Below, piece after piece: positions 44,490 through 53,392 of a stretch of 64,000 nucleotides of DNA. Numbering within the stretch: position 1 is the first letter of the stretch; every line of letters begins with the position of its first letter. A program made the position numbers and the translations under genes. Source of the DNA: Bacillus sp. ISL-7. Lineage in GTDB: Bacteria > Bacillota > Bacilli > Bacillales_B > DSM-18226. Where the stretch lies: NCBI RefSeq assembly GCF_018613065.1, contig NZ_JAGGQW010000056.1, positions 62,001 through 126,000 of the forward strand. The letters are read 5' to 3'. The notes under the pieces are model-generated. The model saw nothing but the letters and a program-made list of their open reading frames with translations, was not told the DNA's origin and ran no database searches.

Positions 44490-44726
44490 GTGAGTAATTG
44501 GCATCTCATTTTGTCTGGTATTGCATTGTTAGTGTTGATTGGCGGTTTAATTTTTACGTTAGGGACTGGAAGAATGGTCAGTACTAGATCAGGTGAATTT
44601 GATACGCAAATCAATGAAAAAACTCAAAGACATCCTTATTTACTGAATCCAGTGTTTCTTGTTTGGATTATCGCCATTGCAGCTATCATTATTTATATCA
44701 TTTATCTTGGCTTTAATTACTACTGA
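44490..44726 (+). CDS. Small membrane protein
   Basis: 78 residues from GTG 44490 (AAGGTGG upstream). Two spans (LILSGIALLVLIGGLIFTL and PVFLVWIIAIAAIIIYII) flank a polar loop rich in Thr, Arg and Gln. Unrecognised. Confidence 0.6.
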   Translation: MSNWHLILSGIALLVLIGGLIFTLGTGRMVSTRSGEFDTQINEKTQRHPYLLNPVFLVWIIAIAAIIIYIIYLGFNYY

Positions 44727-44732
44727 TTAAAA

Positions 44733-44787
44733 AACGCAGCGAAAGGACCCCCTATTATCCGGGCTACCTTTCGTTGCGCTATGTTTT
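44733..44787. terminator. Bidirectional terminator
   Basis: GCAGCGAAAGG...CCTTTCGTTGC between convergent genes. Confidence 0.75.
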
Positions 44788-45040
44788 ATTCAGCCGGAGC
44801 ATGTTCCACGGCGATTTGGTATGCAGCCAAAATCGCTTCACTTTCGGAAGGGTTATTAATACCCACTAAGTCTTGGTTACCTTCCTCACCCTCAATCTTC
44901 ATTACGATGGTTTCATCCTCTGCATTTAGTAGAGCATAGGATTCATCCTTCATATCAAACAAGGCTTCAACAGCAAATTCTTTAAGATTCCCGTGGTCAT
45001 CTTCAATCGTTATATAATCACGTGGTTCATCATGATTCAT
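44786..45040 (-). CDS. DUF1292 family protein
   Basis: 84 residues, acidic: ITIEDDHGNLKEFAVEALFD, then SYALLNAEDETIVMKIEGEE, matching the DUF1292 (YrzB-like) family of Firmicutes. Usually found next to the yrrK/yrrL genes; here it is isolated, so this is an extra copy. Ribosome site GAGGTG. Confidence 0.82.
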   Translation of the reverse strand: MNHDEPRDYITIEDDHGNLKEFAVEALFDMKDESYALLNAEDETIVMKIEGEEGNQDLVGINNPSESEAILAAYQIAVEHAPAE

Positions 45041-45183
45041 CGTCCCTCACCTCAACAAAAGTACTCAGAAATATTGTTCCCTTACCCACAAAAAAGTTCA
45101 GTGGAAAAATATTGTTAATACCATTAAATACTCGATTGGAAATTGGGAAAAATAATATAACAAGCTTTAATAAGGGGACTATT

Positions 45184-45561
45184 ATGACAGACAAAATTAT
45201 TGAGGCAGTCACACCGCAGATGCAACAAGAAATCGATCGAATGGTTAATGGCATGACTTTTACGAAAAATTTTCGTTCGGCCACGGCTGAAGAGTGGTAT
45301 CTTTTTTTGCCTGGATATCAAGATCCTCGAACAGGAGGAGCCGCTGGGAAAGCTATTGTCCATTATGATCTTTACGGTAATCGAGACATTTTTATTAATA
45401 CCACGGTGATAATTGACGATCCTGCTCTATTTCAACCAGATGTCCACCCTCTTGTCTATGCGGTCGCAGACGAGGTGGTAAATAAACTCGTTGGGTACGC
45501 GGATACTCTGCTGTCGGTTCATGCCGGTGAAAATTCCTATGATGCAGAGTATAAACAGTAA
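45184..45561 (+). CDS. Hypothetical protein
   Basis: 125 residues from ATG 45184 (AAGGGG upstream); the frame before it lacks coding character. An N-terminal helix (VTPQMQQEIDRMVNGM) is followed by an alpha/beta region with PGYQDPRTGGAAGKAIVHYD and DVHPLVYAVADEVVNKL. No family recognised, no signal peptide. Confidence 0.65.
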   Translation: MTDKIIEAVTPQMQQEIDRMVNGMTFTKNFRSATAEEWYLFLPGYQDPRTGGAAGKAIVHYDLYGNRDIFINTTVIIDDPALFQPDVHPLVYAVADEVVNKLVGYADTLLSVHAGENSYDAEYKQ

Positions 45562-45610
45562 TACTTTGACTTTGATAAAAAAGGAAATAAGGACTAGGTA
45601 AAAAACATAT

Positions 45611-45706
45611 TGGCGAACCCACTCTCTCTTTTTCATGTGTTCGGTCGCTTAGACGCCATTTTGGCGACCCTTCTCTCTCTTTCTTCCTGTGTTCGGTCGC
45701 TTAGAC
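45611..45706. repeat. Two tandem units of about 52 bases
   Basis: TTGGCGAACC...CTCTCTCTTT...TGTTCGGTCGCTTAGAC occurs twice, with the GGCGA anchors 51 and the TTCGGTCGC anchors 52 bases apart. It lies in the gap between the gene ending at 45561 and the broken gene at 45790. Confidence 0.8.
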
Positions 45707-45789
45707 TTCTTTCTCTTTTCACATAATCTTAAAGGTTTGATTGTATTATTATTGAATTTTTTTGAAAGGTAAAAAGGGTTTAAGTGTGT

Positions 45790-46292
45790 TTACCAAGAAC
45801 ATTGGTACAATAAATAGTGGGTTTCAAAATTGAAGTGTTTAATGAGGGCTGCTAATAACTTCTGGGTCTCTTCTAGTTCCCTGTAATAATAGGAATCATA
45901 AGAGAGGCTTCCAAAAAAACAACCAGGTCTTGTTGTAAAATATTATTAGGAGGGTCCTTTTCCTTTAGAACTTGAAGACATAAGTTATTTAGGTCCAGCA
46001 AATTTTTCTTTGTACCTTCTTGTGTGAAAAGAGGGTCATCTTCCCCGTTATAGAGTGTTTCCACAAATCAATTGTGAATTTGGTTGGCCTTTCGCCAGTA
46101 CGCAACTTCTTCATAAATACTTGACCATGAGGAATCATATTCCTTAAAATGCTTAATATGTGGCTTTAGCTTTTCATAGATTTTATCCTGATCTGCTTTA
46201 TGCTTACTTATTTGTGCACTTGCTAAAACGATTTCATCATAGTCCATTCCTGTGATCTTAGGTACAGAAACTAAATACATATCCAGTTCCAT
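45790..46292 (-). pseudogene. Broken conserved hypothetical gene (in-frame TGA plus T-tract frameshift)
   Basis: From ATG 46292 the frame gives MELDMYLVSVPKITGMDYDE to YWRKANQIHN, then TGA, then continues in frame with FVETLYNGEDDPLF. A Trp codon (TGG) fits the TGA position: WRKANxIHxWFV is a motif I recall from phage/plasmid-associated hypothetical proteins. Further on, a T7 run needs one more T; the other frame then reads FFGSLSYDSYYYRELEE and ends YLLYQCSW. Both halves look coding, so the gene carries two lesions. Confidence 0.7.
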
Positions 46293-46496
46293 TTTCTAAC
46301 TCCTTTTTCTAATTTATTAGCTGTAAACATATAGTAATACAACCACTATTATCCTATCATAAATAAACTCCATCACCGCCTAGTTCATATGAACAAATAT
46401 TGAATTTTTCGACATTTCTCTATATAAACTGCTATTTTTTCTTGATAAAATAAAAAACAAATGAAGAAGGGTTTGTCCTTCAGAAAGAGGTTTCGT

Positions 46497-47798
46497 GTGG
46501 CACACAACCCGTTCGATTCAAAACCAGATTGGTTGAAGAGTTACATAAATTCACCAGAAAAGCAGGAGAAGTTATATCGACGGACATTACTGATTGTTGT
46601 CATGTCACAGATTTTCGGTGGGGCAGGGCTTGCTGCTGGAATTACGGTTGGCGCACTTCTTGCCCAAGATATGTTAGGGACGGATAGTTATGCAGGGATT
46701 CCAGCAGCGTTGTTAACGTTGGGTTCTGCTGGGGCAGCGTGGCTTATCGGTCGAGTCTCACAACGTTTCGGCCGACGAATAGGACTTGCGGGAGGATTCT
46801 TGACTGGCGGTATCGGTGCGATTGGAGTGATCGTTTCCGCCATCACAAGTAATATCTTTCTTCTTTTCGCCTCGCTTCTGGTCTATGGTGCAGGCTCAGC
46901 TTCAAACTTACAAGCGCGCTATGCCGGAACTGACTTAGCAAAACCAACACAGCGAGCAACATCAATCAGTATTGCCATGGTATCAACCACATTCGGCGCT
47001 GTGGCGGGACCCAATTTGGTCGATGTAATGGGTCGATTTGCCACGTCAATTGGTGTCCCTGCTCTAGCCGGTCCATTTATTCTTGGCGCGGCTGCCTTTA
47101 TCCTTGCTGGTTTAGTACTTTTAGCTTTCCTGCACCCAGATCCTCTGATTGTTGCCGATGCCATTGCAGTTAAGCAGCAAATCAATAGTAGTAATCCTTT
47201 AGTAAAACAATCTAGCAATCTAGCAATCAATAAACGAGGAATCGTTGTTGCTGCGACAATTATGGTTTTAACTCAGATTGTCATGACATCCATCATGACA
47301 ATGACACCAGTTTACATGAAACATCATGGGCATGGTCTGAGAGAAGTCGGAATGGTCATCGGCTTCCATATAGGTGCCATGTACCTTCCCTCTCTCATAA
47401 CAGGTATTCTCGTAGATAAGATAGGCCGAACTACAATGGCCATCGCTTCCGGTGCCACGCTCCTGGCAGCTGGCATTCTTGCTGGCAGTGCACCTCCTGA
47501 TTCCATGCTGGTCCTTATCATTGCACTCGTTTTGCTCGGGCTTGGCTGGAACTTTGGGTTAATTAGTGGGACTGCACTGATTGTCGATTCAACATCCCCC
47601 TCTAACCGGGCCAAAACACAGGGAACGGTAGATGTTTTAATTGCTTTGGCTGGGGCATCCGGGGGAGCGCTTTCCGGAATGGTGGTTGCACAAACAAGTT
47701 ATGCTGGACTCTCATTTGCTGGAGGGATCCTTTCCTTACTTCTAATCCCTGTTGTGATCTGGTCTCGTAGCAATCAAACCATGACTGAAAAAAGCTAA
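46497..47798 (+). CDS. MFS transporter
   Basis: About 433 residues and 12 spans. The signature GRVSQRFGRRIGLAGG lies between spans 2 and 3 (motif A) and GILVDKIGRTTMAIASGA repeats it in the second half. GTG 46497 has AGAGG 6 bases upstream; ATG 46461 has no site. The family exports drugs or imports small solutes. Base composition is clearly higher in GC than around it (33 of 60 in the line from 46621), which suggests recent acquisition. Confidence 0.8.
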   Translation: MAHNPFDSKPDWLKSYINSPEKQEKLYRRTLLIVVMSQIFGGAGLAAGITVGALLAQDMLGTDSYAGIPAALLTLGSAGAAWLIGRVSQRFGRRIGLAGGFLTGGIGAIGVIVSAITSNIFLLFASLLVYGAGSASNLQARYAGTDLAKPTQRATSISIAMVSTTFGAVAGPNLVDVMGRFATSIGVPALAGPFILGAAAFILAGLVLLAFLHPDPLIVADAIAVKQQINSSNPLVKQSSNLAINKRGIVVAATIMVLTQIVMTSIMTMTPVYMKHHGHGLREVGMVIGFHIGAMYLPSLITGILVDKIGRTTMAIASGATLLAAGILAGSAPPDSMLVLIIALVLLGLGWNFGLISGTALIVDSTSPSNRAKTQGTVDVLIALAGASGGALSGMVVAQTSYAGLSFAGGILSLLLIPVVIWSRSNQTMTEKS

Positions 47799-47836
47799 TA
47801 TAAGTGATTAATAGATATAGGGAAATGGATTTAGCG

Positions 47837-48025
47837 ATGTCGGACCAAGCAAAAAGGAACAAATACGTTGCAGATGGCATTAAAGAAACCGCAGGAGCAG
47901 CCTTTCATACCATTCATAGTGCGTTAGAAACCACGGAAAACGTGGCTATGAACACTGTTGACGAAACTAAAAAAATGGTTAACAATTTAACAGGAAACCA
48001 AAACAACATACGTTTATCGAGCTAG
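47837..48025 (+). CDS. Small hypothetical protein
   Basis: 62 residues, amphipathic and Thr/Asn/Lys-rich: DGIKETAGAAFHTIHSALE, then NTVDETKKMVNNLTG, similar in style to stress-induced late-embryogenesis-like or CsbD-like helices but not matched to a family. It starts 38 bases after the MFS gene stop. Ribosome site weak. Confidence 0.45.
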   Translation: MSDQAKRNKYVADGIKETAGAAFHTIHSALETTENVAMNTVDETKKMVNNLTGNQNNIRLSS

Positions 48026-48094
48026 ATTAACTGTGCCCATGACCACTCTTGCTGAGGTCGGGCACTTTGAAGTTTCACATGTGAACCTTATGAT

Positions 48095-48235
48095 GGACAA
48101 ATCTCCTGCCAAACTCATGAGGAATTTAAAGGGGAAATTATGGAGTATATGACTTACTACAACCACTATAGGTACTAGTGGATTTAAAAAAAATGATCCC
48201 TGTTCATTAACAGTGATCACCTACTTAAGGCAGCC
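48095..48235 (+). mobile_element. Remnant of an IS3-family transposase (OrfB C terminus)
   Basis: One frame reads SCQTHEEFKGEIMEYMTYYNHYRY, then stops at a TAG where Gln is usual, continuing with KK and a decayed version of the KMTPxxYRxHL ending. The YNHYRYQWxLKKM pattern is typical of IS150-group transposases. The rest of the element and its ends are gone. A hairpin GTGCCC...GGGCAC lies 40-80 bases upstream. Confidence 0.6.
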
Positions 48236-48285
48236 TAGCCTCTTTTTTAAAATGTCCATTACAAAGGGTACAGATTAAATTTTGC

Positions 48286-48444
48286 CTACCCTTTTTTTAA
48301 ATTTTCATGTTCGAGCTCCGAGAAATGCACTAATTTTACGTTGTCTATAGCCGTGTCCCTTCCCATAATCTCACAATATCCTGAATCATACTGGTAAAAC
48401 AGTGTGTATTCTTTTCCAAGATAAATGACAGTTTTTTCTTTCAA
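48286..48444 (-). CDS. Small hypothetical protein, paralogue of 43120-43257
   Basis: 52 residues from TTG 48444 (AAGGGG 8 bases upstream): VIYLGKEYTLFYQYDSGYCE then KLVHFSELEHENLKK. Aligns along its length with the 45-residue protein at 43120. Unknown function. Confidence 0.62.
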   Translation of the reverse strand: MKEKTVIYLGKEYTLFYQYDSGYCEIMGRDTAIDNVKLVHFSELEHENLKKG

Positions 48445-48521
48445 ACTATTAACCCCTTTGTATCTTATTTACAACTGATGGTACTATATGTTTTGAGAAC
48501 AGGAGCTGCTAAATTCTATTA

Positions 48522-48776
48522 TCATTCACTTCCTGTGATTAATAGATCATCTTTTACCTTTACTAACAAAGTATCATTGGTAATACTTTGCTTTTCTATT
48601 ACTTCTAGTGAAACAATATGACCACTTACACCAGCCCTTACCTCAACTTTATGGTTATCGGGTGTATGAATTAACATCAACTTTTCCCACTCATACACAT
48701 AAGAATTTTGGCTAACAAATAGGGTCTCGATTTTTCCGCAACAAGGACTATAGATAGGTTCTATAACTTCTTTCAA
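48522..48776 (-). CDS. Biotin/lipoyl-like domain protein lacking the modified lysine
   Basis: 84 residues: EPIYSPCCGKIETLFVSQNS, then a hinge, then VEVRAGVSGHIVSLEVIEKQ. The two halves match the beta-hairpin repeat of biotinyl/lipoyl domains (SPxxGxI ... VxAxxSGxV). The turn that normally reads EAMKME is HTPDNHK, so no lysine sits at the attachment position. It could be a lipoyl-fold scaffold. It is 47 bases after the glutamate dehydrogenase gene, on the same strand, with TTG start and GAGG site, so probably co-transcribed. Confidence 0.65.
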   Translation of the reverse strand: MKEVIEPIYSPCCGKIETLFVSQNSYVYEWEKLMLIHTPDNHKVEVRAGVSGHIVSLEVIEKQSITNDTLLVKVKDDLLITGSE

Positions 48777-48823
48777 TTTTTAATCCTCTCTTTCACACAT
48801 ATAATTTAAATAAAATTAAAAAC

Positions 48824-50122
48824 TTATAACCAGCCACGAAAACGAGATGCTTCTGCCATCCTTCTTATTCCAACCATATATGCAGCCAAACGCATATCTA
48901 CTTGGTATCTTTGTGCTGTAGAGAAAACACTTTCAAAAGACTCAACTATTTTATGGTGTAACCTATGGGATACTTCTTCTTCTGTCCAATAAAAACCCTG
49001 GTTATTTTGGACCCACTCAAAATATGAAACGGTTACGCCACCTGAACTAGCAAGTACGTCCGGTACAAGTAATATGTTACGCTCTGCTAGTATTTTAGTC
49101 GCTTCAAGCGTTGTTGGCCCGTTTGCAGCTTCGACAACAATTTTAGCTTGAATATTACGTGCATTTTCACTTGTAATTTGATTGGAAATGGCAGCCGGAA
49201 CAAGAATTTCACATTCTTTTTCAAGTAATTCCTGATTTGTAATGACGTTTGTGAATAAATTAGTTATGGTGCCAAAACTATCGCGTCGATCAAGCAAATA
49301 ATTAATATCAAGCCCATCCGGGTTATACAGCGCCCCATATGCATCAGAAATACCAATTACTTTTGCCCCTGCCTCTTGCATAAATTTTGCAAGGTAACTT
49401 CCTGCATTTCCAAATCCTTGGATAATCACGCGCGCGCCCTTTAATGGAATCTCTTTTCTTTTTGCTGCCTCTTCGATACAAATGCTGACTCCTGTTGCTG
49501 TAGCTGTTTCACGCCCTTGCGAACCACCAAGTACAATCGGCTTTCCAGTAATAAATCCTGGTGAATCAAATTCTTGGATACGGCTATATTCATCCATCAT
49601 CCAGGCCATAATTTGCGGATTAGTAAATACATCTGGTGCGGGAATATCTTTCGTGGGTCCAACAATTTGACTAACGGCACGTACATATCCCCTGCTTAAA
49701 CGTTCTAACTCTCGAAGAGACATGCTACGAGGATCGCATATAATTCCGCCTTTTCCCCCACCGTAAGGAAGATTAAAAATACCACACTTTAAACTCATCC
49801 ACATGGACAAAGCTTTTACTTCGTCTTCACTGACTTCAGGATGAAAACGTATTCCCCCTTTTGTAGGACCAACAGCGTCATTATGTTGAGAACGGTAGCC
49901 AGTAAAAATTTTAATGGAACCATCATCCATTCGAACAGGAATACGTACAGTAAGGATTCTAAGCGGTTCTTTCAACAATTCATACATTTCATCGCTATAA
50001 CCTAACTTTTGAATCGCCTCTTTTATAATAGACTGAGTTGAACTTAATAAATCTAACGTTTCACTTTTCTGTTGGTCTGGCTTTTTAACTAGGTCACTAT
50101 TAGCAAGAGCGGTCGCTTTCAT
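48824..50122 (-). CDS. rocG: Glutamate dehydrogenase, catabolic NAD type
   Basis: 432 residues. TKGGIRFHPEVSEDEVKALS, the substrate Lys in LPYGGGKGGI, catalytic Asp in DIPAPDVFTNPQ, and the NAD-binding VIIQGFGNAGSYLAKFM. Oxidises glutamate to 2-oxoglutarate and ammonia. It closes a minus-strand row P5C dehydrogenase, proline dehydrogenase, glutamate dehydrogenase, which degrades proline completely. The gap before it is about 160 bases, so it may also have its own promoter. RocG or GudB type cannot be told by sight. Confidence 0.88.
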   Translation of the reverse strand: MKATALANSDLVKKPDQQKSETLDLLSSTQSIIKEAIQKLGYSDEMYELLKEPLRILTVRIPVRMDDGSIKIFTGYRSQHNDAVGPTKGGIRFHPEVSEDEVKALSMWMSLKCGIFNLPYGGGKGGIICDPRSMSLRELERLSRGYVRAVSQIVGPTKDIPAPDVFTNPQIMAWMMDEYSRIQEFDSPGFITGKPIVLGGSQGRETATATGVSICIEEAAKRKEIPLKGARVIIQGFGNAGSYLAKFMQEAGAKVIGISDAYGALYNPDGLDINYLLDRRDSFGTITNLFTNVITNQELLEKECEILVPAAISNQITSENARNIQAKIVVEAANGPTTLEATKILAERNILLVPDVLASSGGVTVSYFEWVQNNQGFYWTEEEVSHRLHHKIVESFESVFSTAQRYQVDMRLAAYMVGIRRMAEASRFRGWL

Positions 50123-50280
50123 TCTCTACACCTCTTATATTATGAGTTGTTTGCATTTGAAACATTCTGTGAAGACGGTCTATGGTTTTATGTCTCTTGT
50201 TCCTATCCCTAAAAGGTAGTTTTCCTTTCAATATTATAGTAATGATAGTTTTTAGGCCCACCTATCTTTTCGTTCCACAT

Positions 50281-51195
50281 TTACTTGGAGAAGAGTCCTT
50301 TAAGAGCAAAGGTTACATTTTGTGGTCTTTCTGCCAAACGGCGCATAAAATACCCAAACCAATCATTGCCGAAAGGTATGTAAACACGCATTTTATATCC
50401 TTCTTTAACCAAACTTAGCTGCATATCTGTTCTAAATCCATATAACATCTGAAATTCAAATTGATCACGTGGGATATTATGTTTTTGAGCAAATTCTTTT
50501 ACTTTGGCAATAATATGATGATCATGGGAAGCAATCGCTGCATAACTTCCGCTTAGCAAATGCTCTTCAATGATTCTCATATAATTTTGATCTACCTCTT
50601 CTTTTTCTTGATAAGCGACTTCTGGAGATTCCTTGTAAGCTCCTTTGACTAATCGCAGAGGAATTCCTTTTAATCCTTTCACATCTTGTTCAGCACGGTA
50701 CAAGTAGGCTTGAATCACGGTTCCTACATTATCATAGGTTTGGCGCAGTTCTCTCAGGATATCTAAAGTGATTTGACAATGTGCGTGATCTTCCATATCG
50801 ATTCGGACAAAATTGTTGTGTTTTTTTGCAGTCTCAAGAATTCTCCGCATGTTACTAACGCAAAAATCCCGATCAATATCCAACCCCAACTGGGTCATTT
50901 TCACAGATAAATTACTAGTTACTCCAGCCTTGGCGATGGCTTCTAACGTATTTACGTTATATTCTGTTGCTTCTAACGCTTCTTCTCTACTTGAAACGAA
51001 TTCTCCTAAATGATCCATTGTACAAATCAAGCCTTTTTTATTTAATTCCTGGGCTTTTTTAACGGCACTCTCGATTGTGTCTCCCGCCACAACTTGAGAA
51101 GCGCCAAACCGAAGACCCCATTTTTTCGCTGCCTGATTTAAAGCTTTACTTTGGGAAGCGTGAAGAAAAACATTTTTTGATACCTCTGCCAACAT
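50281..51195 (-). CDS. putB: Proline dehydrogenase
   Basis: 304 residues, the usual length of the monofunctional FAD enzyme of Bacillus. VRIDMEDHAHCQITLDI, RLVKGAYKESPEVAYQEK and the FEFQMLYGFRTD motif with conserved Arg near the C terminus are present. Oxidises proline to pyrroline-5-carboxylate at the membrane face and passes electrons to quinone. It lies 78 bases after the P5C dehydrogenase gene in the same unit; ribosome site GGGGGG. Confidence 0.92.
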   Translation of the reverse strand: MLAEVSKNVFLHASQSKALNQAAKKWGLRFGASQVVAGDTIESAVKKAQELNKKGLICTMDHLGEFVSSREEALEATEYNVNTLEAIAKAGVTSNLSVKMTQLGLDIDRDFCVSNMRRILETAKKHNNFVRIDMEDHAHCQITLDILRELRQTYDNVGTVIQAYLYRAEQDVKGLKGIPLRLVKGAYKESPEVAYQEKEEVDQNYMRIIEEHLLSGSYAAIASHDHHIIAKVKEFAQKHNIPRDQFEFQMLYGFRTDMQLSLVKEGYKMRVYIPFGNDWFGYFMRRLAERPQNVTFALKGLFSK

Positions 51196-51273
51196 TTATA
51201 TCCCCCCAGATATGTTCCTCTTTTTGAATGATATATTTTATAGCGGGCAACCAAAAAGTTGCCCAACCTATTC

Positions 51274-52842
51274 TTAAAGTGTTTCGCTAGTTGTTTTCGC
51301 TTGCATGTGCAAAATAAGGTAATCGGGTCCTCCTGCCTTGGAGTCCGTTCCTGACATATTAAACCCACCAAACGGATGATACCCAACGATTGCTCCTGTA
51401 CAACCACGATTGAAATAAAGGTTCCCTACATGGAATTCTTCTTTTGCACGCTCAATGTGATCAGGATTGTTAGAAAGTAACGCACCCGTTAATCCGTAGT
51501 CTGTATTGTTCGCTATTTCCATCATATGATTGAAATCACGTGCTTTACAGAAGGCAACAACAGGTCCAAAAATTTCTTCCTGCATGAGACGTGCTTTTTC
51601 ATCTACATCAGCAATAATAGTTGGTTGAATAAAGAATCCTTTGGAATCGTCCCCTTCTCCACCTGCCACCAACCGGCCTTCTTCTTTTCCAATTTCGATA
51701 TATTTTGTAATTTTGTTATAAGAAGCTTGATCAATAACGGGTCCCATATAGGTATTTACATCTTCTGGATTCCCTAACGTTAACGTCTTTGTTAAAGTTA
51801 TTGCTTTTTCAAGTACTTCCTCATACACATCTTGATGTATTACTGCGCGAGAACCAGCAGAACATTTTTGCCCTGAGAATCCAAATCCAGAATAAACGAT
51901 AGAAGACGCTGCTAAGTCTAAATCTGCATCTTTATCTACAACGACCGTGTCTTTTCCACCCATTTCGGCAATGACACGCTTTAACCAAATTTGTCCTGGT
52001 TGTACCTTTGCGGCACGCTCATAAATACGGCAGCCAATTTCACGAGAACCAGTAAAAGAGACAAAACGAGTTTTAGGATGATTAACCAAATAATCTCCTA
52101 CTTCTGCACCACTTCCTGGAATGTAGTTCAGCACACCTTGTGGAAGACCTGCTTCATTCATCACTTCAACGAACTTCGCTGCCACAACTGGCGTATTATT
52201 AGCTGGTTTTAAAAGAATCGTGTTTCCTGCCACAATTGCTGCAGCTGCCGTTCCTGTCATAATGGCTAATGGAAAGTTAAATGGAGAAATGATGATACCT
52301 ACACCAAGTGGAATATAATTAAATTTGTTTACTTCTCCTTCACGACTTTGTACAGGTACCCCGTCTTTTAATTGCATCATTTGACGAGCATAAAACTCTA
52401 GAAAATCAATTGCTTCTGCTGTATCTGCATCAGCTTCTTTCCATGGCTTTCCAGCCTCTTTAACCAGATAACCTGAGAACTCATGTTTGCGACTACGAAT
52501 GATATCCGCTGCACGGAATAAAATGTTCGCACGTACTTCTGGATCTTCCTTTTTCCATGTATTGAAGGTGGATAGTGCTGCTTGCATCGCTTTTTCTGCT
52601 AATTCTTTATTAGCTTTGGAAACTCGGCCAATGACTTCTTCCTTATTCGCTGGATTAATAGATACTATTTGTTCATCCGTTTTGATAAATTCTTCTCCAA
52701 TGACAAGTGGATACTCTTTCCCTAGCTCTGACTGTACATTTTCTAACGCTTTTTCAAATTCTCTTTTATTTTCTTCAAGTGCAAAATCGGTAAATGGTTC
52801 ATGTTTATATGGTTTAACCGTGTTTTTATATTCTGTTATCAT
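51274..52842 (-). CDS. rocA: L-glutamate gamma-semialdehyde (P5C) dehydrogenase
   Basis: 522 residues (RocA/PutC are about 515). Aldehyde dehydrogenase fold with [16 protein letters not shown], catalytic Cys in [14 protein letters not shown] and Glu in [13 protein letters not shown]; the N terminus YKHEPFTDF is typical of this type. Oxidises the ring-opened product of proline dehydrogenase to glutamate. First gene of the proline-degradation row, with a candidate promoter at 52986. RocA versus PutC depends on the inducer, which the sequence does not show. Confidence 0.92.
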   Translation of the reverse strand: MITEYKNTVKPYKHEPFTDFALEENKREFEKALENVQSELGKEYPLVIGEEFIKTDEQIVSINPANKEEVIGRVSKANKELAEKAMQAALSTFNTWKKEDPEVRANILFRAADIIRSRKHEFSGYLVKEAGKPWKEADADTAEAIDFLEFYARQMMQLKDGVPVQSREGEVNKFNYIPLGVGIIISPFNFPLAIMTGTAAAAIVAGNTILLKPANNTPVVAAKFVEVMNEAGLPQGVLNYIPGSGAEVGDYLVNHPKTRFVSFTGSREIGCRIYERAAKVQPGQIWLKRVIAEMGGKDTVVVDKDADLDLAASSIVYSGFGFSGQKCSAGSRAVIHQDVYEEVLEKAITLTKTLTLGNPEDVNTYMGPVIDQASYNKITKYIEIGKEEGRLVAGGEGDDSKGFFIQPTIIADVDEKARLMQEEIFGPVVAFCKARDFNHMMEIANNTDYGLTGALLSNNPDHIERAKEEFHVGNLYFNRGCTGAIVGYHPFGGFNMSGTDSKAGGPDYLILHMQAKTTSETL

Positions 52843-52985
52843 GAGTTTCTCTCCCTTTTGAATAATAGTAATTTTTTAACTTTTTCTATTTTTCCATAAA
52901 AAGTTTGTGTTACTGCAATATCGCCACCTTTGCTATTGTCGGAAAATTTAAAATCTGTGCAATGTTTCGACTTGTGTATAAATGA

Positions 52986-53014
52986 ATTATAAATACTTTA
53001 AACAACTTTGTACA
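52986..53014 (-). promoter_or_regulatory. Candidate promoter of the proline-degradation operon
   Basis: Minus strand TGTACA (4 of 6), 17 bases, TATAAT (6 of 6), about 145 bases before the P5C dehydrogenase start. No sigma-54 type -24/-12 box was found in the 366-base gap 52843-53208. Confidence 0.55.
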
Positions 53015-53079
53015 CCTTTTTTAAAAATTGTTCATATTTTAATTTATTAAACATAATTGCTTAATAAATTAATTTAAAA

Positions 53080-53095
53080 TGAACAACTATGTTCA
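53080..53095. promoter_or_regulatory. Candidate operator TGAACA-ACTA-TGTTCA
   Basis: Inverted repeat about 65 bases upstream of the -35 box of the proline operon. Its core ACAACTATG also occurs in the arms of the large inverted repeat upstream of gabP (55029). Confidence 0.4.
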
Positions 53096-53142
53096 ATTGA
53101 TGAATCTTTATCAAAAATAAAACGTTGGAAATACCAGATGCA

Positions 53143-53182
53143 CAAAAAAAACCTCCAATTTACGAAATTGGAAGGTTTTTTG
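53143..53182. terminator. Bidirectional terminator after the small gene at 53209
   Basis: AAAACCTCCAATT...AATTGGAAGGTTTTTT, 27 bases past the stop codon. Confidence 0.82.
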
Positions 53183-53208
53183 CAAACAGTAAATTTTGAT
53201 CCAGAATC

Positions 53209-53364
53209 TTAAACCGCAGCTAAACAGGAATCACTAAAATAAACAACCTCCGAAAGAATTTTGCAACCTTGGATTTTTTCGAAAGCTTCTATTGCTTCTT
53301 TTTTCGTGTCAAATTCAAACATTGTAATATTGTTTGAATTTAGATAGACAGTGATTACCCACAT
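53209..53364 (-). CDS. Small hypothetical protein
   Basis: 51 residues: WVITVYLNSNNITMFEFDT, then KKEAIEAFEKIQGCKILSEV. It has the best type of ribosome site (GGAGGT, 6 bases before ATG) and its own terminator. Beta-strand then helix pattern, like half a ferredoxin fold. It sits 28 bases after gabP on the same strand. Unrecognised. Confidence 0.65.
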   Translation of the reverse strand: MWVITVYLNSNNITMFEFDTKKEAIEAFEKIQGCKILSEVVYFSDSCLAAV

Positions 53365-53392
53365 AAAAATACCTCCGAATAAAATATAATTT

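Noticed and set aside
52925..52960. Possible sigma-54 promoter (TGGCGATATTGC) before the proline operon
   Set aside because: The spacing between the GG and GC elements is too short for sigma-54; a sigma-A type site is present instead.
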